From Reticulitermes speratus (lineage: Eukaryota > Arthropoda > Insecta > Blattodea > Rhinotermitidae): a stretch of 64,000 nucleotides of DNA. A program made the translations under genes and the position numbers. Shown here piece by piece: positions 47,650 to 58,569 of the stretch. Where the stretch lies: positions 5,837,249-5,901,248 of the forward strand of contig JAJKFL010000007.1 of assembly GCA_021186555.1 (NCBI GenBank). The letters are read 5' to 3'. Position 1 is the first letter of the stretch. Every line of letters begins with the position of its first letter. Under the pieces are notes generated by a model. It was not told the origin of the DNA and did not search any database. It worked only from the letters and a program-made list of their open reading frames with translations.

Positions 47650-49425
47650 ACCTTCATGATCAAGCATTCCTAGAAGAAGTCCTAGAAAATTCACTCTTCT
47701 AGGACTTCAAGGACCCTGAAAGTGAAGACACTACGATTCTTTGAAAACTGGCTAACTATTTACTAGTCGACATGGCGTACATCCCAGAAAACTTGAATCA
47801 TCAGGGCGCAACTCTATTCTATGTTTGTCCTTATATAATAAAATTGAAAACTTGTCGTTACAAAACCCGAAGAAAAGTTGTCAACTACCAGCTGACAGCA
47901 TTCTTAGAATGTACGCAACGAAATCTTTTACTCTGTATTTTTAAACAACGCAATGATAATTTAACATGTAAGACCTTGTCAGTCCAAAGCAGAAGGCATA
48001 ATTTTATTGTCCCATTGCAATATGATCTCCCGTGATTCCTTTAAGAAAATCTTTTTCATGATGGGCATCGCTAGTATTCAGCCATTTATGGAAGAACATT
48101 TACTATTTTCAGTATCTACAGAACCCAAAACACACAGTTGAATACTAAATATATATATATATATATATAATATTTATGCATGGAAACGTGCTTTCTAGCC
48201 AATTTAAAACTAAGCCTTTGTATATGCTTACCTGAGTTACAGAGGCTTTGATTTGTTACTTATGAAATTGTTGTGAAAGGAATGTAGATTATAAGTGGAC
48301 TATAAATAAGCCTAAACCTCCATGTTCTCTCTATGGATTTACAGGCTGCATCTTGATTGCTTTCTGCTATTTCCACCATTCATTAAGATTAATTCTTTGA
48401 GTCACGTTCAGTTAAAAAGTGAAACTTTACAGCTTATGAATTACCTATTTCCGCCAAGATTTCGGGCTAGATCACGAATAGGGTGAGTGACACGGTAGCG
48501 ACGTATCCATTTGGTGGTTTATTCACAACGCCAGTCCTATTTTTTCTTTGACTGTGCGCTGGGGTACATCTTCAGTCAGAAAATTGCAGCCATAAAGGCG
48601 AAGTTATTCTGCAACGTTGCAGTTTGCGGGCAATGTTGGTGACATTATTCTATTATGCTCCTTGCCGTAAACCAAAACGAAGTATTGCAGCTTGCAGTGC
48701 AGCTGTCGGTGGTGTTGGATTCTATAACTTTAGTTCATAAGCGGATTGCCTTACATAAATTTCACGGTCGTTAATTTGCGAAGCGAGTATGCGACATGTC
48801 CACGTGCCGTTGGGCGCCATTACGTGACACGGGCGCGCCTAGCGACAAAACTAGAACAATTCCCTAATAAAAACAAATATATAGTACAGTAACACACATG
48901 TTTCAGAGTTAGGTATCCTTCTGTTCTGTAAAATGCATTGCTAAAAATACACAACGCAAAGTATTTAGAGTGAAGTACATGAACATTAATGGCATACGCG
49001 TTTTCTTTTTATGGGTCTCAAATTATGGCCGGCTAACAGTCCGCGTGCTAAATTGTTTATCGCCTTCGCCTTCTCTACTATAAAAAATTCTGATTGCTCG
49101 GTCTTGTATTTGTACTACATGGTCAGGTTTCAAGTATTGTCCGCGTTTAGGTGAATGTCGCAAAGGTTCATTGGGATCTGTCTGGCAGGCGGACACGTCC
49201 GAAGCCAGCAGCCGGCAGCCGCACGTTGTAACGTGCTCCTGTTTCATGACTCCGGCACGCGCGTACGAGTCACAACAAAGCGAAATAATACCGCACGGTT
49301 GTGAATCGAAAAGGTACAGTGTTACGGTGCTGGCACTTTAGGTGGAAACTATAATGTCCAAAATACTGTACAAGAATTGAAAGAATTCTACATTATATGT
49401 ACCGTACATTTTGTCATAAGTGTAA
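47650..49425. other. no feature recognised
   Basis: No gene supported; (TA)n run at about 48147-48169. The stretch 48770-49260 is relatively GC-rich without a recognisable exon. Confidence 0.4.
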
Positions 49426-49470
49426 GTTAAACCAACTAATGCACAAGAATTATTAACAAAGTATATTTGT

Positions 49471-49518
49471 AACCCCTACATACGTTTCGGCAATCAAGTT
49501 GCCACCCTCAGGGGGCGC
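49471..49518 (-). ncRNA. hammerhead ribozyme motif with one core change
   Basis: Minus strand: the core reads CTGAGGG (last A replaced). Stem II GGCAA..TTGCC, GAAACGTATGTA and the CCCC/GGGG stem I are intact. Confidence 0.6.
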
Positions 49519-49926
49519 ATCAAAGAATCACAAGTATCTTTGGCATCCAGATACACATACGTTTGGCATTATAATGGAAGTACACATGCCGCTCATAATA
49601 TTAAAATGAATAGATGCCTAGAGTCATAAAACCAAACATTAAGAGCAAATAATACCATGTGTCTAAGTCAGTGATGTAATCTAATACGTAATATTTACAG
49701 TAAAATTTATTATATACAAATATATTTGCATATAATCATTTTTACTGTGTTATATGACGTATTGGCTTACGTCACTGACTTAGACACATGGTATTATTTA
49801 CTCTTAACGTTCGGTTTTATGACTCTAGGCATCTATTCATTTTAATATTATGAGCGGCATGTGTACTTACATTATAATGCCAAAGTATGTGTATCTGGAT
49901 GCCAAAGACACTTGTGATTCTTTGAT

Positions 49927-49974
49927 GCGCCCCTGAGGATGGCAACTTGATTGTCGAAACGTATGGTAGGGGTT
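49927..49974 (+). ncRNA. hammerhead ribozyme motif
   Basis: Core CTGAGGA (49933-49939), stem II GGCAA..TTGTC, GAAA, stem III CGTATG with an extra G before TA, and stem I CCCC/GGGG. Confidence 0.7.
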
Positions 49975-50386
49975 ACAAATATACCTTTCTTTGTTAATAA
50001 TTCTTGTGCATTTGTTGGTTTAACTCAAAAAGGAATGGAAATAGGTAGGTACCCATATTTGCCAAATGAGTTCTTTAAGACCAATACGGGGCAAAATTTA
50101 ACTCGCTCAACAACGTTTAACGTAGAACATTCACATCAAATTTAATTCAGATTTGTTAAATAGGTTAGGAACTGTATATCCTATGCGAAAATATCGTTTC
50201 CTGTTTTCCCTTCATACACTAAGTAAAATGAGCAGTGTACGTACGCTAATACATTGCTTAACAAATTTTGTGATGTTGTTTCAGTTCATCTACATGCATA
50301 CTCGTATTTAATTTGTAGGTATTTTTGGTCCGGCGTCTTCTACCGCCTTCTTGCAGGTGTAGAGGGTTATTATTGCACCTGATATC

Positions 50387-50575
50387 ACTCAACAACACAC
50401 ACACCCGGTGGGACTCCTCTGCACGAGGGATCGGAACGTCGCAGAGACCTCTACCTGACAACACACAATACTCACAAGAGGCAGACATCCTTGCCCCAAC
50501 GGGATTAGAACCCGCAGTCCCAGCAACCTAGCGGCTGCATGCCCACGTCTTAGACCGCGCGGCCACTGGGATCGG
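50387..50575 (-). mobile_element. SINE-A, 3'-truncated
   Basis: Head, both box regions and the first half of the body are present; the last 60 bp or so are missing. Confidence 0.82.
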
Positions 50576-50758
50576 CTGTTTTGTAGGTTTATGCCTGGAA
50601 TGTTCACTCTTTCGGTTTAAATAGTAAACTCCTGAAGGCAAAACCTTGGCATTCATTACATCTCGCACATGCGTTATTGTTTTGCAATAGTCCCACTTGC
50701 CTGACATATTCTTCGTGTAACCACAAGAATTATTTTCCGACAGAGGTTCTTAACCCTC

Positions 50759-51675
50759 CTTGAAATTAAATGGTACACATCAGATTCTGGTTTATGCTGA
50801 TTATGTTAATATATGGGGCGGAAGCGTAATGCTATAAAGAAAAACACAGAAGCTTTAATAGTCGCTAGTAAGGAGATTGGTCTAAAAGTAAATGCTGAGA
50901 AAACTAAGTACATGGTCATGTCTGGAGATCAGAATGCAGGACAAAATCACAACATAAAGTTAGATAATAAATCCTTTGAAAGGGTGGAACAGTTCAAATA
51001 TTTGGGAACAACCCTAACAAATCAAAATTCCATTCAGGAAGAAATTAAGAGCAGATTGAAGTCGGGGAATGCTTCTTATCATTCGGTACAGGAACTTCTG
51101 TCTTCCAGTTTGCTATCCAAAAATACAAAGATTAAGATATACAGAACTATAATTTTGCCTGTTGTTTTGTATGGGTGTGAAACTTGGTCTCTCACACTGA
51201 GGGAGGAACATAGGCTAAGGGTGTTGGAGAATAGGGTGCTGAGGAGGATATTTGAGCCTGAGAGGGACGAGGTAACAGGGGAGTGGAGAAGACTACATAA
51301 GGAGGAACTTAATGAACTGTACTCATCACAAAATATTATTCGAGTGATCAAATCAAGAAGAATGAGGTGGGTGGGGCATGTAGCAAGTATGGAGGAGAGG
51401 AGAGGTGCATACAGGAGTTTGGTAGAGAGACCTGAGGGAAGGAGACCACTTGGAACACCCAGGCGTAGATGGGAGGATAATATTAATATGGATCTTCAAG
51501 ACGTGGGATGGGGGGCATGGACTGGATTGATATGGCTCAGGATAGGGACAGGTGGCGGGCTGTTGTGAATGCGGTAATGAACCTTTGTGTTCCATAAAAT
51601 GCGGGGAATTTCTTGACTAGTTGAGGACCTGCTAGCTTCTCCAGAAGGACTCTGCTCCGTAGAGTTAGTTAGTTA
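50759..51675 (+). mobile_element. 5'-truncated RTE-like non-LTR retrotransposon with 14-bp target duplication
   Basis: Encodes the C-terminal part of a reverse transcriptase. QILVYAD is followed by Y where the second catalytic Asp is expected, and by a frameshift at about 50810. An open frame to 51568 then carries GLKVNAEKTKYMVMS, FKYLGTTLTNQ, ILPVVLYGCETWSLTLREEH and [15 protein letters not shown]. The 3' untranslated part ends in (agtt)n. GGTTCTTAACCCTC flanks it exactly (50745-50758 and 51676-51689). The copy is inactive. The clade call (RTE or a close relative) rests on C-terminal motifs only. Confidence 0.9.
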
Positions 51676-51689
51676 GGTTCTTAACCCTC

Positions 51690-53272
51690 TACCGTCGGTG
51701 AATCCTAAAAATCACTTCCATGAGCCTTCAGCCGTAAGGTCACTGACGCACTACTGTGATTAATGAGATAATTGGAGGCGATAAGAAATCCCTATGAACA
51801 TCCGTGGTATTGGCTCGGACTTACGACAGGGTATCTTGTTTATACGCGACCGTGCAACGTATGTGGGTCGTTCAACAAGGCATCGTCTTGAATACAAAAG
51901 TAACAAGCAAAAGGCACATGCTACACGACTCTTATCTGTGCCCACATTGTCAGTGATGAAATATTTTCAGAGACCTGGCAGATTCCTTGCAGCCTTCTAC
52001 AACAGTGGCATGGATTCCTTGTTCTTTTGAAACCTGTAAGATCAATGGTTGAGCTCCTGGAAACCGCAACCTCGAATAGGGGCCGAAACGCACCGTGTAT
52101 TGTAAATCCTATTATTAACTATTCGAATGGATTTAGTTTGGCGCCTTTGGGAAGGAAAATGTAGTAGCGATGGTCACACGTTTGTGGCATGAGCTCATTT
52201 AGGATTCCTAGCACACTATGGTAATAATTTTGTCAGGACACTTCTGAACGCAAAATGCTCGATGTGTGGTATAACCTTTGCACATTCACCTAATTTAGGA
52301 ACGTGAAATTAGAAGTAAAAAATAGAAAGTTAATGTACATTCAATACACATGCATGTGAATTTTATTATTTTATTTATTTCTTTATTATCACTTATTTTA
52401 AATTTCAGTATATGTGCAACGAATGGATTTAATAAAAACTTCAAGAATTTTATCATTTTTGAGGCCCGGTGAGGGGGGTAGGGGGGCGCAGTTCCATAGG
52501 TTGCCCCAGGCACATAAAACCTTAGTTATGGCTCTGACAGTATGACATTTATTATTTGTAAAATTTCTTCATTATCTGCGTTTACGTGTCTGCTTACTTA
52601 CATTTCATACACATAATTGTCTCACATTCCTCTGTAAGAAAATAAGCACATCATAGTTTCCAGCATTTCATATAGCATTTGAGGTTTTTTTAAATTTATT
52701 TTTTTTTTTTTGAGGCTAATGAGGACATAACTGATATTACAACATATTTTTTCAATTTCTCTAACTGTCCACATACAACCATGTCTGGTGTAGAGCAATT
52801 TATAGTACAAAATGTTAATTTAGATTACACTTCAATACATTTCCTAAGTTTTTCAGCTGAATTTGCTTTGTTTTTTTAATTTGTTGATAGACATATGTGT
52901 TCTGCTGCAGAGCTGACTACAAATCCATTAACTTTTAAGAGACGGATTTAATGCCAGTTGTATCTTGTGACAACCTGAGTTTTCCTGGCTTAGTGTGGAC
53001 ATTTAAATTGCTACCAAGTAAACACACAGAGACCAACATGTGGCAGGCTAGACCACTCGCCAGTACATTTTAGAGACCAGCATGTGTTTTCACAGAACAA
53101 TAAAGGTTAACTATGAAGGTACTATTAACCTCTTTTATCTGGGAATGTTGTACATAATACTGCAGGGTTGACAGCCTGATTTTGACTTGCAGTGTTATTA
53201 CAGAAAATGCAACACTCACCCAGCTGGACAGTATGTACGGGCCATTAGAACAGTGCAATTCACAGCTGATAA
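51690..53272. other. no gene supported
   Basis: A 78-codon frame at 51794-52030 has no recognised domain. There is a T run at 52699-52712. Otherwise AT-rich. Confidence 0.4.
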
Positions 53273-53287
53273 ATATCAATATTAATA

Positions 53288-53792
53288 ACTTTTACGTGTG
53301 ACATCCCTTTATGTGTCAATGATATGAACAAGTAAAATCAATATCAGTCTCAACACAACTATCTATATTAGACAATAGAGTCCATATATTTAATTAAGCA
53401 ACATGTTTGAACCTAAATTAGACAATAGAGTCCATATATTTAATTAAGCACATGTTTGACCTAATTAGTTCTTCAGTCTAACTTAAAACATGAGACAGAA
53501 TATAACATGTTTGAACCTAAATTAGGTCATCTTCAAGCTCTTAAACTTTAAAAAACACATTGAGGAACAGAATAACATGTTTGAACCTAAATTAGGTCAT
53601 CTTCAAGCTCTTAAACTTTAAAAAACACATTGAGGAACAAATATAACATGTTTGAACTAAATTAGGTCATCTTCAAGCTCTTAAACTTTAAAAAACACAT
53701 TGAGGAACAGAATATAAAATTATGTGAATAAATGTTGATCTATTGTCAAATAAAGATAGTTGTGTTGAAAATGATATTGATTTTACTTGTTC
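53288..53792. mobile_element. foldback element with tandem hammerhead-like relics, family m
   Basis: The 15-bp target duplication ATATCAATATTAATA flanks it exactly (53273-53287 and 53793-53807). Inverted ends (atgaacaagtaaaatcaata and its inverse at 53771-53793) surround three to four direct copies of a unit of about 65 bp with aacatgtttgaacctaaatt, aggtcatcttcaagctctt and aaacacattgaggaaca. Confidence 0.78.
53401..53690 (-). ncRNA. tandem hammerhead-like relics
   Basis: Each unit on the minus strand has TTGAAGA, GACCTAATTTAGGTT and CAAACATGT: a hammerhead layout with changed core bases (CTGAAGA and GAAAC expected, as at 22573). Probably inactive. Confidence 0.45.
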
Positions 53793-53843
53793 ATATCAAT
53801 ATTAATACTTGTGTTTTTATCCACATTCAGGTATTATAAACTA

Positions 53844-53985
53844 CAGTCAAACCCCTATATAGTGCCGCCCTCACTTAGTACCCATGGAACTCTCTGAACA
53901 GAAACTCCCTACTATACAGCGTTTCAATTTACCATCACCTACCAATTTCAGTGAAAAACTGTGGCACTTTATTAGGGTTTGACTG
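53844..53985. mobile_element. 142-bp MITE with pogo/Tigger-type ends
   Basis: The terminal inverted repeats CAGTCAAACCCCTATATAG and CTTTATTAGGGTTTGACTG match the CAGTCAAACC-type ends of Tc1/mariner-Tigger elements. A TA precedes the left end; the right flank is TG. Confidence 0.72.
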
Positions 53986-53999
53986 TGTTTTGCAAGATG

Positions 54000-54517
54000 T
54001 CTGTGTTACTTCAAAAGTATTCAGATTATGAGTGACTTTCTGATTAACAACTGGGGTAATGCTGATTAATGTACTCAAGGATAACTTGTTTTCTTGAATG
54101 GTTTGCACTAGATACAAGTACAGTTTGTGATATACCAGACCAAAGTGAAATTGTATTACATGTTCCACGTGTCACTGTGACATCTCTAGGAATAGCTCAC
54201 CTAGGGATAAAAAACTCGAGCTCTCCCTGGTTCCACCAGGAGGCCATTGCCCTCATGGGATTAATTAGGCTTATTGATTGATTGTACCTGACCTATATTG
54301 TTTGTAACTTTTAACTTGCCATGAGTCAGGGTCTACACATTTTAGTTCAATGTACTGCAGTTAGTATCAGTTCTTTTATTCATTATATTTCATGGAGGTG
54401 ATGGAAGTGGATTCTTACAGCTTGGTGTGTGGGAATTATGCAGTAGTCACACTATGATCAGCAACAATATAACACTGACTAGAGTACATTTATTACACCA
54501 GTGATGTTGACAAGCTT
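54000..54517. other. no feature recognised
   Basis: Nothing supported; the stretch near 54186-54280 looks repeat-like, but I cannot assign it. Confidence 0.35.
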
Positions 54518-54526
54518 TCCAGTCAT

Positions 54527-54950
54527 CAAACAATAAGACCAACGAATGCACTATATTGACCAATTTTATTCTGGCCTATTTCCCTACACGTGTTTCGGAA
54601 CGTTAAAATTCCATCTTCAGGGGTTTCTTTGTCTTATGCTACCAGATATTCACATGTTAAAAACAAATTCACAATATATACAATAGTCTGTTGAACAGTC
54701 TTAAAACCTCATGTGAGTAGATATTCGGACCACTTTGGAAGTTGTACAATGTGTACCTTTATCAGTTAAAAATATAAGATCTCACTTAAAAGAATATATA
54801 AAAACTGTTTTATAAAGCGTTGTAATCTGTTCGTGGTATTAGTTGTTTGTTGTTATTTTTACGCAACTACTGGCATAGTATGTATATCTCCGTAGTCATT
54901 TCTTATGTGTTGTGAAACGTCTGTCCTGTCCTTTCAAGGTCTGGTGTGTG
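54527..54950 (-). mobile_element. hammerhead element, family e/k, single-armed
   Basis: Homologous to 13196-13640 throughout. TCCAGTCAT flanks it (54518-54526 and 54951-54959), a 9-bp target duplication. The box accaacgaatgcac is at 54538-54551; the tail box is missing at this end. Confidence 0.72.
54581..54625 (-). ncRNA. hammerhead ribozyme motif
   Basis: Minus strand: stem I CCC/GGG, core CTGAAGA (from 54620), stem II GGAA..TTCC, GAAA, stem III CACGTG, TA. Core intact. Confidence 0.76.
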
Positions 54951-55371
54951 TCCAGTCATGTTTGGCTGATAACTGCCTAAAGTTCCAGATCTCCCTGTGT
55001 TTGAAATTTTTAAGCACTGTGAACTCTTTCTTATTTTCTGAACTGGATGTACACTGAAGGAAATATCTGATCTTTCTCAGCTTATATCAAATGCTGCTTT
55101 TGTAGGGACACAGCAATATCATGAGGTTTATGAGACCCATAGGCTCAGAAAGTCATAATGCCAGTAGCCCCAGACAGTAAGATGATGTGTTGTCATATTT
55201 AAGATTAACTGTACATCTGCAATGTGCCAAAATTCAATGGTAAAAATATTGGAATGGGCAGGTGGAGGGAGTAGGACATGAAATACGCTTTACAAAGATT
55301 AATATCCAAAGGAAATAAAAAAGCACAAACCTGCTCAGTCTTTTTTTAATATACAGAAAATTTAATTTCAG

Positions 55372-56540
55372 GATAAGTTGAGAAGAATAAGAAATGGAAG
55401 TGAAAAGGAGCTGACATTAAAACTGGGCAAATCTGAAAATACTTTGTCAGAAGAGGCAGAGTCGCAATTGGTCAGTCATGTTAAGAACTAGATAGCTGTT
55501 TAATGCCTTTGTTGTTAAACGACTTTTTGAAATTGGCATATGACTTGGCTGAAAAAATGTAGATTTTTCATAGATTTAATAATGAAACAAGTCTGCCAAA
55601 AAACGTTTTTATCATCAGTTCATCAGCAGGCATTCTCAGTCATGCTTGTAAAATGCAGAATCCACAGATCTAATGAGAACAGCTGCCTTATCAAGTGACA
55701 GACATTCCTCAGCCTGCAGGTGTCAGAACTGCTAAATATGAAGTGAGTGACGTTCATACCCCATTAACAAGCAATGAGCATCACATGAAAGAAGTCCTGA
55801 AGAAAATATCACCACTTCCTGATGACAAACAACATAAACTATTGTCAAGAAAATTAGGCAGTTCTAAAAGTGATATAGTTGAATTCCTTTAATCTGGATG
55901 CCTGATTCTTTGGCAGTTGGACATGGTGTTGTCTAAGTAGTTTACAGCAATGCATTCTGAATGAAAACCTATGGGTGGACCTGTGATAATTGAAAAAAAA
56001 CAGCTAAGGCTTTTTACAATGAAATGAAAATACTTGATAAGTGCATATTCTCTGATAGCTGCTGCAAAGTAATGAAACAATTACCTGAGAAAAATTTGGT
56101 CATTTTACATACCGTTTGATAATCCCATGCCTGCCTAGTTCCTATATGCTAGTTTGAGGGGATGCTACTGTACTTGCCTCAAGTCATTTCAAGAATCAGT
56201 TAGAAGAAACAAGACAGTCAAGCAAAACAAGGAAAAAACACCACCCCAACAAAGAAAACTGATGTACAAGGAAACTGCGTTTGAAAGGGAAATCTCCAAC
56301 TGAGGCAGAAGTGAGAACGCTGAACATCATTTGTAGAGAGTAGTTCACTGAGGACATGATTCATTGTCTCCAACATGAATCCGGAGCCCACAAAAATTGT
56401 ACTGAACTTGAAAGACTGGCTGATAACTACATATGTGACTTCTGCAAAAGTGCTGTGTGAAATTAGGCGGATTTTGAATGATTAGAATAAAGCTCATGTT
56501 ATGTTCCTGGCTACTGGCCAAAATTGAAAAACTAACATGA
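55372..56540 (+). pseudogene. decayed Tigger/Jerky-like (pogo) transposase
   Basis: With frameshifts and stops, the plus strand keeps the order of a Tigger-type transposase: an LSEEAESQLVSHV-like start, LAYDLAE, and LPDDKQHKLLSR material in the remaining frame (55695-55892). At the far end come IICRE, HKNCTELERLADNYICDFC, which is the Cys-rich C-terminal pattern, and ATGQN. Stops at, for example, 55488-55490 and many later ones rule out a functional protein. The nearby MITE at 53844 has ends of the same superfamily. Confidence 0.6.
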
Positions 56541-57103
56541 ACAGACATCTCATATTTTAGTTTTTTCTTAATGCAACTTACTGTATCTGTTTACTTGTTT
56601 GTATTAATATTGTTCCTAAATAAACAAGCTTTGTATTTATGGTGATACATACAAGATTTGTATATAGATGAAATTACAATTTTATAAAATAAAGGACGTC
56701 TGGGTCTACCGGACTTTCTCCTACATTGATCCAGTCTATTTCAGATAGAAGGTTTTGTGTTGCTATTGATTATGAATATGTTACTTCTTCAGCAATATTA
56801 GGAGCTTCAAATCGTTACATGCCTCTGAATATTGAAAGGTGATTGGTAAAACTAATTTATAAACACACGTAAGGCAAGGTTTCAGTTATTTTGCAATGGT
56901 AGGGTTTCAAATTTTTTCTTTGCTTAGATGTGTAACTGACTTCTGGTGATCGATCTCTTTACGCTCTTAACTGACGCATGACCTGTGAATGAGACCCTAC
57001 ATAACCATGCTAATCCCAGCACGATTGAGACACTAGATAATCTGTGATTGAGACTGCTCTGCCATTAGCGTCACAGTAGTTGGCGTTGTAGTCTAGTACG
57101 AAC
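56541..57103. other. no feature recognised
   Basis: Nothing supported between the transposase relic and the hammerhead palindrome. Confidence 0.4.
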
Positions 57104-57191
57104 GTGCGAATATAGAATTAAGTTATAGACCAACTGATGCACACTAAAACCACTTTTTTAAGTAGCTTTATTATTAAAATTGTTAAAATTG

Positions 57192-57235
57192 TACCCCATA
57201 CACGTGTTTCGATCCTAGGATCATCGTCAGGGTTT
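57192..57235 (-). ncRNA. hammerhead ribozyme motif
   Basis: Minus strand: core CTGACGA (from 57230), stem II GATCCTAGGATC, GAAA, stem III CACGTG, cleavage-site TA with one extra T before GGGG. Confidence 0.74.
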
Positions 57236-57728
57236 TTTTTTTGCTAAAAGCTACAGTCACTTCAAACACATGATTTTAAATATTCTATCGGCACTTTAAA
57301 ACTTATATATTATAAGTTAAAATCTTGTAAAAAGACTCGTTAAAAGTTGTAAAATTATAAAAGTACTGTAGATAGTAGAATGCGGAAGTGCTGGCGTGTG
57401 GGATCGTGGTATTAAAGGCATGTGAAATGTTTCTGTGGGGAGCGAAGTGTACTGCCTGTTGTACGGTGAAGAGTACTATGGAGTCATAGTACTCTTCACC
57501 GTACAACAGGCAGTACACTTCGCTCCCCACAGAAACATTTCACATGCCTTTAATACCACGATCCCACACGCCAGCACTTCCGCATTCTACTATCTACAGT
57601 ACTTTTATAATTTTACAACTTTTAACGAGTCTTTTTACAAGATTTTAACTTATAATATATAAGTTTTAAAGTGCCGATAGAATATTTAAAATCATGTGTT
57701 TGAAGTGACTGTAGCTTTTAGCAAAAAA

Positions 57729-57770
57729 ACCCCTGACGATGATCCTAGGATCGAAACACGTGTAGGGGTA
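57729..57770 (+). ncRNA. hammerhead ribozyme motif, best example
   Basis: Stem I ACCCC, core CTGACGA (57733-57739), stem II GATCCTAGGATC, GAAA, palindromic stem III CACGTG, TA, then stem I GGGGT. Every conserved position is present and stem I is fully paired. Confidence 0.82.
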
Positions 57771-57896
57771 CAATTTTAACAATTTTAATAATAAAGCTAC
57801 TTAAAAAAGTGGTTTTAGTGTGCATCAGTTGGTCTATAACTTAATTTAATATGACGAAGATGCACGGTGTCAACAGTGCGAAAAGTGCGAATATAG

Positions 57897-58493
57897 GTAC
57901 TCCGTGTATAGTGCGAGGACGTCGGCAATAAGACTGACGAGCCACGCGGAGCTCTAATCCGTGGTACAGGGTGTGTATGTGATCACAGATCATCTAGTAT
58001 AGTCAATGATGGATCTGTGGTATGTACAGAGATTTCTATAAAGTCGTGTACGAGAGTAGGTACCACCACAGATTATTTAGTATTATACCACGTTGTACTG
58101 CTGTGTGGTGTTTGAGCACGGACGATCTTGTGTATATCGTTATCTGATTTTTCGAGCGTTGAGTGTAGTACCACCACGGAAGAGGTTAACGAAGATAGGG
58201 GACAATATATAGAGTTTGTTTCTTTTACTGTGGTGATGGTATAGCAAATGAGCGCGTTTGTATATGTAAGAGAAATTACAGGACCTTATGACAGTTTGTT
58301 GCATAGCTAGCGAAGCTTGCACCTAGTTTTCAATAGAGTATAATGCAATCCAAAGCTATCGTGATGCAAGTGAATTAAATTTTCCCATGCGTCGTGGCAT
58401 AGCACGATCTAAATTCCTGTATGACGTTGCCACAGTTAGGATACAGTTTTGCATTATTTGATAATATAATGGATAGATGAAGAGTGAAGTAAT
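57897..58493 (+). promoter_or_regulatory. upstream region / probable 5' UTR and promoter of the shuttle craft homologue
   Basis: Non-repetitive sequence between the large hammerhead palindrome and the start codon. I see no clear TATA box. The CpG content is somewhat higher at 57920-57960. The transcription start cannot be fixed from sequence. Confidence 0.35.
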
Positions 58494-58569
58494 ATGGCGA
58501 ACTGGGATGAATCGTGTTTTGGAGGTGACAAACGAAATTATAATTATTTTCGATCTGGATACGGAGTAA
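58477..58569 (+). other. overlapping upstream ORF in the shuttle craft leader
   Basis: An ATG at 58477 begins a 30-codon frame that overlaps the main start in another frame and stops at 58567-58569. If included in the mRNA, it could reduce initiation at 58494. A donor-like GGA/gtaagt also occurs at 58565 inside the main coding sequence and could be a cryptic splice site. Both are inferences. Confidence 0.4.

Larger units (their letters stand above)
49400..50030. mobile_element. hammerhead foldback element, family j
   Basis: Inverted arms of about 280 bp centred near 49735 (for example ttcttgtgcat.gttggttta at the right and its inverse at 49428-49450). It has the box accaactaatgcac (49431-49444) and a one-mismatch tail box (accgtacat, 49401). 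One ribozyme is intact and one carries a core change. No clear target duplication. Confidence 0.75.
57116..57884. mobile_element. hammerhead palindrome, family l (769 bp, nearly perfect arms)
   Basis: The 12-bp target duplication GTGCGAATATAG flanks it exactly (57104-57115 and 57885-57896). Arms of about 350 bp (57130-57480 and 57485-57835) are almost identical around a 4-base centre, and each carries an intact hammerhead. It has the box accaactgatgcac (57129-57142) and a single unpaired right tail with ATGCACGGT (57860-57868), ending in AAAA. Identical arms suggest recent formation. It lies 600 bp upstream of the shuttle craft start codon. Confidence 0.85.

Noticed and set aside
48530-48600. 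Possible minus-strand hammerhead near cttcagtca
   Set aside because: CTGAAGA is present, but no proper stem II or GAAA follows.
57303-57662. Two nearly identical 75-codon frames on opposite strands
   Set aside because: They are the two arms of the ribozyme palindrome read inversely; no protein signature.
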